From the NCBI GenBank assembly GCA_043755435.1, contig JAYUSZ010000446.1, positions 1 through 46,820 of the forward strand: a DNA stretch of 46,820 bases. Direction: 5' to 3'. Below the pieces are notes generated by a model. The model was not told where the DNA came from. It was given only the letters and a program-made list of their open reading frames with translations, and did no database searches. A program made the translations under genes and the position numbers. Position 1 is the first letter of the stretch. Every line of letters begins with the position of its first letter. This document shows positions 16,779 through 24,286 of the stretch, piece by piece. Source of the DNA: JANXSF01 sp043755435 (GTDB lineage Bacteria; Acidobacteriota; Terriglobia; Bryobacterales; Bryobacteraceae).

Positions 16779-18085
16779 ACCAGCGGAACGTCCACTCCTG
16801 TTCCTTCTTCTACTTCGTACGTTTCCAGTTTTCTAGGCGACCCGTCCGGACTCACAAGGGTCGCTTTCTTCCAGCTGCCAAGCACATGTGCGGTAAGTGA
16901 TTCCGCAGGGAAATCGGAATAGTTCACCAAGTGCAGCACTTCCATTTTCCCGTCCGGCGAGATCAGTAAATTAGATAGCATACTGCCGACATTGAACAGT
17001 CTGGCACCAAGATTTTTCCGGCCCGTCATGGTGTTCAGTTCCTTCCAGATCTCATCCAACTGCTTTACGGCGTCTTGATCAACCGTAAGTTGCCCAGGCT
17101 TTGGCGCTGGAAATTTCCAACCTTGAGGACTGGTTAAAACTGTTCCCCCTGCTTTAGTAAATGTTGTGACCATTGCTCGCTGCTCTTCCGTTAGAACTGA
17201 AGGGTTCACATTCACCGCCATTTTGGCCCGCCGCATGGAATCCTTGGATAAATTTGAGGATGGCACAGGCTGAACAGGCGTGTGCCTCACAGCAATCATG
17301 TCCAGGATGCCTCCCGACAGCAACGCCCCGCTGGTCGCGTCCTGCAACACTGCCATCTGGCCGGCAGGTAGGAAACTTCGCCATTGCTTGTTATTTTCAA
17401 CATGCCGCAGCAGATCGCAAATTCGCTTCCACGAAGCCAGAGCTTTTTCCTCACGCCCCAGCAGCCGCTTCTCAAAATCCACATCCAGACTGACAACCCA
17501 ACGTGCACCACACATGGAAGCATCGCCTATGGCTTGCAGATAGCGAACAGGATTGATCAGACCCTTTTCTGGCGGACGATTGGCAATCCAAACAGGTGCC
17601 GAGGTCCACGCTCGCAAAAAGCGCAGGAATCCAGAATTCGTGTCAATCCAAGGCGCTCCGCTTGGCGCTGCTTTGGCTGTGTCCTCTTCAGTCTGATTAA
17701 CTCCAGGCCAAACCCCTTGCCAGGTACCGGCTAACTTCTGGGCTGGCGCTATGCTCAACTCGTACCTCGATGGCAGGCTGACCACAACAAAATCACTGGA
17801 TCCCATTTGAAGCATCGATTCAGGTGCTATGCCCTCAATAACAACTCCAGCCATATTTAGTTTCTTAGCATTCTGAACATCGGTGCTACCTTTGGCGATC
17901 AGAAGCGTTGCAATATGATTCGCTCTTGCCGCCTCAATAAACTTAGCGGAGGCAGATTCGGAAGTCAGAAGAAGGCAATTTACGGGCGTGCCGCTTAGCA
18001 ATTCCAAACTTGCAGGATCGCCAGAAGGCCAACGCATCGGCACCCAATCAACAAGGCTAGCAATGGCTAACAACAAAGGAAACAT
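16748..18085 (-). CDS. secreted protein of unknown function
   Basis: I do not recognise this 445-residue protein. It starts with a probable signal peptide (MFPLLLAIASLVDW). The body alternates short strands and helices: CLLLTSES, ATLLIAKGS, MAGVVIEGI, FVVVSLPSRYEL, VWIANRPP, CGARWVVSLDVDFEKRL. This suggests a TIM-barrel-like or glycoside-hydrolase-like half. It is followed by a segment with ITxxGGTVLTSPQGWKF-like features and a C-terminal beta-sandwich (MEVLHLVNYSDFPAESLTAH) of the kind that closes some glycosidases. That reading is a guess from secondary-structure pattern. The 3' end overlaps the phosphatase gene by 31 bases on the opposite strand. It diverges from the MoxR gene across 60 bases. 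Confidence 0.7.
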   Translation of the reverse strand: MFPLLLAIASLVDWVPMRWPSGDPASLELLSGTPVNCLLLTSESASAKFIEAARANHIATLLIAKGSTDVQNAKKLNMAGVVIEGIAPESMLQMGSSDFVVVSLPSRYELSIAPAQKLAGTWQGVWPGVNQTEEDTAKAAPSGAPWIDTNSGFLRFLRAWTSAPVWIANRPPEKGLINPVRYLQAIGDASMCGARWVVSLDVDFEKRLLGREEKALASWKRICDLLRHVENNKQWRSFLPAGQMAVLQDATSGALLSGGILDMIAVRHTPVQPVPSSNLSKDSMRRAKMAVNVNPSVLTEEQRAMVTTFTKAGGTVLTSPQGWKFPAPKPGQLTVDQDAVKQLDEIWKELNTMTGRKNLGARLFNVGSMLSNLLISPDGKMEVLHLVNYSDFPAESLTAHVLGSWKKATLVSPDGSPRKLETYEVEEGTGVDVPLVHSFATIVLE

Positions 18086-18145
18086 AATCCCACTTTACAT
18101 CCTCACCGCACCGTTGGGCCGTTCGTTTCGATTATCATAACCATA

Positions 18146-19135
18146 ATGGCTCAGCGCGATTTCGTAGTCGTGCGCTCCGGCGCATTTGAGGATGTTCGCG
18201 CTCTTTCCTTGCTGCCGGAATTGGAACGGCGCCTTTCCACGGCGCTTCGCGGCAAGCAGGAAATCGTGCGCTTCGCTCTGGTTGGTCTGCTTGCCCGCGG
18301 ACATCTTCTTGTTGAGGATGTTCCCGGTGTTGGTAAAACCACTCTTGCCCACGCCTTGGCGCGTGCTGTGGACGGTCGCTTTGTTCGTCTGCAATTCACT
18401 TCCGACATGCTGCCTTCCGATATTCTGGGCGTCACCATTTTCAACACTCGTTCTCAGGAATTTGAATTCAAGCCTGGTGCGATTTTTACCAATTTTCTGC
18501 TTGCAGATGAAATCAATCGAGCCACTCCGAAAACCCAAGGTGCGCTGCTCGAAGCCATGAACGAAGGGCAGGTGACTATTGAGGGGCAGTCGTATCCTCT
18601 GCAACAACCCTTTCTTGTAATCGCCACGCAAAATCCGGTGGAACATCACGGCACTTACCCGTTGCCGGAATCGCAGCTGGATCGTTTCTTAATGCGGTTG
18701 CGGATTGGGTATCCGGATCGTGAAAGTGAGCGCGACATTCTTCGCCAGTCTGCTCAAGAAGATCCCACCAGCTTCCCCCCAGTTCTTTCGGCGCATGAGG
18801 TGCTTGAAATTCAAAAAATCGTGTCTTCCGTAAGGGTCGACGACGCGCTTGTCGACTACATGCTTGCCATTGTGGAGTCCACACGGAAACATGAAGCCAT
18901 CGCGTTGGGCGTCAGTCCTCGTGGGGCACAGGCACTCTACAGGGCAGTTCAAGCCTTAGCCGTCTTAGAAGGCCGTCAGTTTGCCATTCCCGATGACTGC
19001 AAACGCCTGGCCATGCCCGTTTTTGCTCATCGCCTCGTGGTAGCAAGCCGCTTCGGCGGACAGGGCAGGACCAATGCGGAGACGTCGGAAAACCTGATTA
19101 CCGGCATCCTCGCTTCCATTCCTATTCCGATTTAG
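18146..19135 (+). CDS. MoxR-family AAA+ ATPase
   Basis: A 329-residue cytoplasmic AAA+ protein of the MoxR group, which acts as a chaperone for assembling or activating other complexes, often with von Willebrand A partners. It shows Walker A EDVPGVGKTT, Walker B LLADEINRATPKTQGALLEA, sensor 1 VIATQNPVEHHGTYPLPE, the arginine-finger region QLDRFLMRL, and a C-terminal lid domain (SPRGAQALYRAVQALA). MoxR genes usually lie beside a DUF58 or VWA gene. Neither is next to this one, where an unknown secreted protein and gyrA are the neighbours. It starts at the ATG at 18146. Confidence 0.93.
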   Translation: MAQRDFVVVRSGAFEDVRALSLLPELERRLSTALRGKQEIVRFALVGLLARGHLLVEDVPGVGKTTLAHALARAVDGRFVRLQFTSDMLPSDILGVTIFNTRSQEFEFKPGAIFTNFLLADEINRATPKTQGALLEAMNEGQVTIEGQSYPLQQPFLVIATQNPVEHHGTYPLPESQLDRFLMRLRIGYPDRESERDILRQSAQEDPTSFPPVLSAHEVLEIQKIVSSVRVDDALVDYMLAIVESTRKHEAIALGVSPRGAQALYRAVQALAVLEGRQFAIPDDCKRLAMPVFAHRLVVASRFGGQGRTNAETSENLITGILASIPIPI

Positions 19136-19187
19136 TTTTTACCTCATTTCTTCAACAGGTTACGAAGCAATTTCCCAACCGATTTGT

Positions 19188-19193
19188 TATAAT
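19188..19193 (+). promoter_or_regulatory. candidate -10 element upstream of gyrA
   Basis: A perfect TATAAT lies 75 bases before the gyrA start, in the 132-base gap after moxR. No good TTGACA stands 16-18 bases upstream, so the call rests on the -10 alone. Confidence 0.35.
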
Positions 19194-19255
19194 AATTGCC
19201 TAAGTACCAGTTCTGAATCGAATGGCGAAGAAAACGCGAAAGTCATTCGTGTCTT

Positions 19256-19270
19256 AAGGAGTTTCACTTG
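19256..19270 (+). promoter_or_regulatory. ribosome-binding site that fixes a TTG start for gyrA
   Basis: AAGGAG at 19256-19261 is followed after 6 bases by TTG at 19268-19270. There is no ATG in frame before the conserved core, so this strong site supports the TTG as the true start of gyrA. Confidence 0.75.
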
Positions 19271-21787
19271 GCTGACAACGATAACCAGCAACCACCGCAG
19301 CCGCCACCGGGCGGCCAGTTACCGCTGGGCGGAGATAGCAAGATCATTCCGGTGAATATCGAAGACGAGATGCGCAAGTCGTATCTCGACTATGCGATGA
19401 GCGTCATCATTGGACGAGCTTTGCCCGATGTTCGCGACGGACTTAAACCCGTTCACCGCCGCATTCTTTACGGCATGAGTGAATTGGGACTGAACTACAA
19501 TCGGCCCACACGCAAGTCGGCAAAGATCGTCGGCGAAGTGATGGGTAAATATCACCCACACGGTGATTCGGCCATTTATGACGCTTTAGTGCGCATGGCT
19601 CAGCCGTTTTCGTTGCGTTACCCGTTGATTGATGGTCAGGGAAATTTCGGTTCGGTTGACGGCGATCCGCCAGCCGCAATGCGATATACAGAAGCCCGTT
19701 TGTCGAAAATTGCTGCCTCACTGATTGAGGACATCGACAAGGAAACCGTAGACTTCAAGTCCAACTACGACGATTCGGAAAGCGAACCCGAAGTAATGCC
19801 AACCCGCTATCCGAACCTATTGGTTAACGGGTCGCAGGGTATCGCCGTTGGTATGGCCACCAACATTCCTCCGCACAATCTTACGGAAATCATCAATGCA
19901 ACCGTAGCACTGGTAAACGATCCAAATACGCCGCTGTCCGAAATCATGAAAATGGTTCCAGGGCCAGACTTTCCAACAGGCGGCTATATTCTGGGCCGGG
20001 CCGGTATTTTAGACGCCTACACTCGTGGCCGTGGTTCCTTGAAGATGCGTGCCAAGGCATCGATTGAAAAAATCGGTAGTAACCGGGAAGCCATCATCGT
20101 TACCGAAATTCCCTACATGGTGAACAAGGCGCGCATGATCGAAGCTACCGCCGGCTTGGTGAACGAAAAGAAGCTGGAAGGCATTTCTGAAATCCGCGAC
20201 GAAAGTGATCGTCAGGGAATGCGCATTGTGTATGAACTGAAGCGCGGCGAACAATCTGAAATTGTGCTGAACAATCTATACAAGTTCACGCAGATGCAGA
20301 CCAACTTCGGCGTAATCATGCTCTCCATCGTCAACGGTCAACCTCGTGAACTCGGCCTGGTTGACATGATCAAACGGTTTATCGATCACCGCATCGAAGT
20401 GGTGCGCCGCAGAACCGATTACTTGTTGCGCAAAGCTCGAGATCGCGAGCACATTTTGCTGGGCTTCCAAAAAGCTCTGGATCATTTGGATGAAGTCATC
20501 CGCTTGATTCGTGCTGCGAAGAATCCCAAAGAGGCTAAAGAGTCGTTAATCGGTGCTTTCCAATTTAGCGAACGGCAGGCCCAGGCCATTATCGAACTGC
20601 AGTTGCAGCGCCTCACTGGCATGGAACAGCAGAAGATCCTGGACGAACTGGCGGAAATTCAAAAAATGATTGCCAGTTTCCTTGAGATTCTCGGTTCCGA
20701 AAAAGTTCTGAAAGCGTTGATTGTCAAAGAACTGAAAGAGGTTCAAAAAGACTTTGGCGACGCGCGCCGCACCGAAATTGTAGAAGATTCCGGCGAAATC
20801 AAATTGGAAGATTTGGTTCAGATGGAAGACGTTGCAGTGACTGTCAGCCGTGGTGGATATCTGAAACGTACTTCGATGGATACCTATCGCCGGCAAACAC
20901 GCGGGGGCAAGGGTCGCATCGGTATGGGAACCCGCAGTGAGGATGTGGTGGAACACCTCGTGGTTGCTTCCACGCATGCTTACTTGCTGATTTATACAAC
21001 CAAGGGAAGAGTCTATTGGTTGAAGATTTATGAAATCCCTGATGCTGGTACAACTGGCAAGGGGAAACATATTTCCAACCTGATTGCCCTGCAAACCGAC
21101 GAACAGGTGAAAGCATTCCTGCCTGTGAAAGAGTTTGCCGAAGGCCGGTTCATTGTCATGGTGACCCGCAATGGAGTCATCAAGAAGTGCGAACTGACTG
21201 AATTCGATAATCCTTTGGCTCGCGGCATTATTGCCATCTCGTTAGATGAGGGCGATGAGTTGATCGCAGCTCGTTTATCGAACGGGGACAATTACATGTT
21301 CCTGGCTACCAACGGAGGCATGGCCATCAAGTTCCTTGAAAAGGAAGTTCGAGCCATGGGTCGTCCGGCACGCGGAGTAGCAGCCATGGATCTTGCCGAT
21401 AAGGATTTCCTGATTGGTGCTGAGGTGGTGGAAAAGGATGGATTGATCCTATCTATCAGTGAAACTGGTTACGGCAAGCGCACCCCGCTTGAGGATTACC
21501 GGTTAACGCATCGCGGCGGCAAAGGTGTGATCAATATGAAGGTCACAAAGAAAATTGGCTCAGTTGTTGGCATTCTGTCAGTGAAGGAAGATACCGATGT
21601 GGTGATCATCTCTGCAGACGGTAAGATTCTAAGAACGGAATCGAGCCAAATCCGGCAGGCTGGACGTTCCACACAAGGTGTTCGTTTGGTGAATCTGGAT
21701 GAGGGCGATCGCGTCGCAGCGGCTGGCGTTGTTCCTGAATCGGAAATCAAGGATGAGGATGACGGCCAGGGTGAACTTCTTACTTAG
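19268..21787 (+). CDS. gyrA: DNA gyrase subunit A
   Basis: An 839-residue GyrA, which cuts and rejoins DNA in the A2B2 gyrase that introduces negative supercoils. A Pro/Gln/Gly-rich N-terminal extension of about 22 residues precedes IIPVNIEDEMRKSYLDYAMS. The active-site tyrosine is Tyr140 in AAMRYTEARL. The quinolone-determining region keeps Ser101 and Asp105 (HGDSAIYDA), the residues found in sensitive enzymes. The C-terminal beta-pinwheel contains the GyrA box as QTRGGKG (about 542-548; the common form is QRRGGKG), which marks it as gyrase, not topoisomerase IV, and a second box-like THRGGKG near 746. The tail is acidic. gyrB is not in this window. A strong terminator follows. Confidence 0.97.
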   Translation: MADNDNQQPPQPPPGGQLPLGGDSKIIPVNIEDEMRKSYLDYAMSVIIGRALPDVRDGLKPVHRRILYGMSELGLNYNRPTRKSAKIVGEVMGKYHPHGDSAIYDALVRMAQPFSLRYPLIDGQGNFGSVDGDPPAAMRYTEARLSKIAASLIEDIDKETVDFKSNYDDSESEPEVMPTRYPNLLVNGSQGIAVGMATNIPPHNLTEIINATVALVNDPNTPLSEIMKMVPGPDFPTGGYILGRAGILDAYTRGRGSLKMRAKASIEKIGSNREAIIVTEIPYMVNKARMIEATAGLVNEKKLEGISEIRDESDRQGMRIVYELKRGEQSEIVLNNLYKFTQMQTNFGVIMLSIVNGQPRELGLVDMIKRFIDHRIEVVRRRTDYLLRKARDREHILLGFQKALDHLDEVIRLIRAAKNPKEAKESLIGAFQFSERQAQAIIELQLQRLTGMEQQKILDELAEIQKMIASFLEILGSEKVLKALIVKELKEVQKDFGDARRTEIVEDSGEIKLEDLVQMEDVAVTVSRGGYLKRTSMDTYRRQTRGGKGRIGMGTRSEDVVEHLVVASTHAYLLIYTTKGRVYWLKIYEIPDAGTTGKGKHISNLIALQTDEQVKAFLPVKEFAEGRFIVMVTRNGVIKKCELTEFDNPLARGIIAISLDEGDELIAARLSNGDNYMFLATNGGMAIKFLEKEVRAMGRPARGVAAMDLADKDFLIGAEVVEKDGLILSISETGYGKRTPLEDYRLTHRGGKGVINMKVTKKIGSVVGILSVKEDTDVVIISADGKILRTESSQIRQAGRSTQGVRLVNLDEGDRVAAAGVVPESEIKDEDDGQGELLT

Positions 21788-21812
21788 AATAGGACACCGG
21801 TTGTAGGAATAG

Positions 21813-21838
21813 AAAGGCCAGATTTGTCTGGCCTTTTT
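21813..21838 (+). terminator. rho-independent terminator after gyrA
   Basis: A perfect 10-bp stem, AAAGGCCAGA (21813-21822) and TCTGGCCTTT (21827-21836), with a TTTG loop and a T-run, lies 25 bases after the gyrA stop. The A-rich left side gives it a lesser terminator character for the opposite strand too. Confidence 0.92.
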
Positions 21839-22237
21839 GTTCGAACCGTGACGAAAGCCGCAGGTGCAAAACAAAGCCAATTCGCCCATTTTTGCAATCA
21901 CGAAAAATGGCCATCACAGCACTCGGTCAGCTAAATCTGCCCTCTTTTCATCCGCTTGAAAAACTCAGCAGGCTATGCTTTGAAAACCTGTGAGACTCTT
22001 TATTCAGGAAGACAAATTGCTGGCCAGCAACTTCTTGAAAAATTGAGTCCTCGAGGCGATTAAATCCTCTGGCGTTCTAAGTGAAATCTGAATTGCAAAC
22101 GCGGCTGAGCACCGTGAATGCAAGCCGTAATAGGCAAGCTGCTAGTGGTTGGCAGTTTAGAAGGTGAAATGAGGAACGCCAGTTGAATTGAAATTTGCGT
22201 TTTTCAGTTCGCGATGCCGTAGTGCGTTTTTTGAGGC
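21839..22237. other. 400-base gene-poor gap between gyrA and the ABC operon
   Basis: The two flanking genes converge on this gap. I find only very short open frames: a 28-codon one from ATG 21907 and a 35-codon one from TTG 21956 to 22063, neither with a ribosome-binding site or a recognisable motif. No double-glycine leader typical of C39-processed peptides is seen on either strand. It may be decayed sequence or untranslated 3' DNA. Confidence 0.4.
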
Positions 22238-24286
22238 TTAAGGATGCGCAACAACTAACAGAGTTTTTGCCCGGCGCAAGGTGCATTCCAGTGCCGATTT
22301 CATTGTCTCCGGATCAAGTGCCGCAAAGCTTTCGTCTAAGACAACAAGCTCGCCGCCTTGCAACAATGCACGTGCTAGAAACACTCTGCTGCGCTCACCT
22401 TGCGAAAGTTGCCAGCCTGTTTCGCCAACCAGTTGCGATAGCCCCGCAGGCATCTTTTCAATCAATGGGCCTAGGCCAAGCTCTTCACAAACCTCCTGTG
22501 CCTCCTGAACATCTTCACTTGTGGGAGGCCACGTTTTCCCCATTAATAGATTGAACAATAGAGGTGCGGATAAGATGTGATTTTCATGATATTGAGGAGC
22601 GCACGCAATTCGTTTTCTCCACGCAAGAATGCCGAGTGATGATTGGTCGATTCCCCTAGAGAGCAGTTTCCCCGACGAACTCGGACGCAGGCCGCATAAC
22701 AGCGAAACCAAAGTGGACTTACCCGATCCCGATTCGCCTTCCAGCAAAATTGCATCCCCCTCTTCAATTCGCAGGTTGACGTCCCGGATAGTCGAAGCAA
22801 ATGCTAGATCGTTGGATTGCAGCACTGGCGCAGTTCGTATCTGCTCGAAAGCTATCAGCGATCCACTAGCTTCCCGCTCCTCTGCCGCCTCGAAGAGTGG
22901 TCTCAACTGCCTCCAGCTAATCTCTGTACCGGTAAGTTGCACCAACCCCTGCGACAATCTCCTTAGTGCTTGATAGCCCGATAAGATTCCGGCAATCGCG
23001 ATAGCCACCTTGGGGAGTGAGGAAGAAGTTGCAATTGGCATTAGCATCACTAATCCCGCAATCAACCACATTCGCGGAACAAGCCCAGTTAACAACATTT
23101 TATGCCTATCCATTCTGCTTGCGAATTGGGAATAGTTTTCCAAATCCTCTATTTCCGTCGTGTGCCAATCTTCAGGAGCTTGTTGCGTCAAGCGAGTCCT
23201 ATGTCCTGTCATCTTTTCAACTAGTTCGTACGTCATCTTCAGCCGCACGGATGTCCATTCCAATCGGCGTTGCCTGTAGTTGTTGGCAAGAAAAAATAGG
23301 CCAGAGATCCAAACAAGAAGGAGACCACCGCAGGTAAGTGCCGCCGCACCGTTGCTGATGATCCATAGTGCCATCAGCAAATCGACTCCAGATAGCAATG
23401 TTCCCAAACCTCCGCTCAAAGCTAGGGCCTCTACACGATCGGATTCCAGCGTCCTACCCAGTAACTGTCCAGCACCTTCGGTTCTTAATAAGGTAGGATC
23501 CAGGCGCAGCGCACCCAACAAAAGCTTGCGCTTCAGGATACTGCCCAATTCTAAAGCGGTTTGACCTTGAGCCCATATGCTGAGCATTCGGAGAGGAATT
23601 GTGGTCAACATCAGCAAACCCCAAACAGTCAGCAACCGATTGTCCAGGCTTCCAGCCAGAGCGGCCCGGCCAATCAAGTACCAACTGCCAATGAACAAGC
23701 AGTATTGCGCCGCATGTGAAGCAATAAAAATTACCACATGCCACGTCAAGGCAGTTGCTCTTATGGGTGTTTGCAATTTCCATAACGAACCCAAATTGCG
23801 AGTAGCCAGTCGCTCCTGCAATAGTTCTTTCATCGCCTGTTCGCGCCGTGCAGCCACAACTCCGCAGCGGCTCAACAACTCTTCCAACTCGGGACGCAGG
23901 GGTGTTTCGACTGGTGCGGCGATCGCGTCTCGGAGGGAATTCAAAGAAAGATCTATGCGGGTTCTTGAGAAAGTCAACAATCTTACTTTCCGACCGCTGG
24001 TTTGCAACAAGCCCAAGTATCCGTCAGGAGTTTGCACAATCGCCGGTGCAGCTTCCTTTAGTAGTTCAAGTAATGACGCCCCATCTAATCGGTACGGCTC
24101 TGCTTCAACATTTAGGAATCGCGCGGATGCCATGATCCACTCGGAGAGCCGCGCTCCCTCGACGTTGCTTGGCAGGCAGGGCAATTCCACATCCTTCTTT
24201 ATAAGCCTTGCGGCCCGGCTAAGTGCTCCAATCAAAGTACTGAGTTCGGCGGTAGGCCAAAACGCTCCTGATGGAATGCCTTTCAT
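22238..24286 (-). CDS. ABC transporter (membrane + ATPase) with degenerate N-terminal peptidase-like domain
   Basis: A 682-residue protein starting at the ATG at 24284-24286, whose ATGA overlaps the stop of the C39 transporter; a start 17 codons upstream is rejected for that reason. Residues about 1-150 have the outline of a C39-like domain (SEWIMASARFLNVEAEPYRL, AIVQTPDGYLGLLQ) but lack the catalytic Cys and His. Five or six membrane helices follow (about 185-460). The nucleotide-binding domain has Walker A GESGSGKST, signature LSQGERSRVFLARAL and Walker B LVVLDESFAALD. The protein ends immediately after the switch histidine (LLVVAHP), with none of the usual C-terminal tail. It probably pairs with the upstream C39 transporter as a heterodimeric exporter. 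Confidence 0.87.
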   Translation of the reverse strand: MKGIPSGAFWPTAELSTLIGALSRAARLIKKDVELPCLPSNVEGARLSEWIMASARFLNVEAEPYRLDGASLLELLKEAAPAIVQTPDGYLGLLQTSGRKVRLLTFSRTRIDLSLNSLRDAIAAPVETPLRPELEELLSRCGVVAARREQAMKELLQERLATRNLGSLWKLQTPIRATALTWHVVIFIASHAAQYCLFIGSWYLIGRAALAGSLDNRLLTVWGLLMLTTIPLRMLSIWAQGQTALELGSILKRKLLLGALRLDPTLLRTEGAGQLLGRTLESDRVEALALSGGLGTLLSGVDLLMALWIISNGAAALTCGGLLLVWISGLFFLANNYRQRRLEWTSVRLKMTYELVEKMTGHRTRLTQQAPEDWHTTEIEDLENYSQFASRMDRHKMLLTGLVPRMWLIAGLVMLMPIATSSSLPKVAIAIAGILSGYQALRRLSQGLVQLTGTEISWRQLRPLFEAAEEREASGSLIAFEQIRTAPVLQSNDLAFASTIRDVNLRIEEGDAILLEGESGSGKSTLVSLLCGLRPSSSGKLLSRGIDQSSLGILAWRKRIACAPQYHENHILSAPLLFNLLMGKTWPPTSEDVQEAQEVCEELGLGPLIEKMPAGLSQLVGETGWQLSQGERSRVFLARALLQGGELVVLDESFAALDPETMKSALECTLRRAKTLLVVAHP

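Noticed and set aside
20546..21094. 182-codon open frame antisense to gyrA
   Set aside because: gyrA is certain in this interval; the antisense product has no recognisable motif.
21907..22063. Two short frames (28 and 35 codons) as RiPP precursor candidates for the C39 exporter
   Set aside because: They lie on the opposite strand to the operon, lack ribosome-binding sites and show no Gly-Gly or Gly-Ala leader end.
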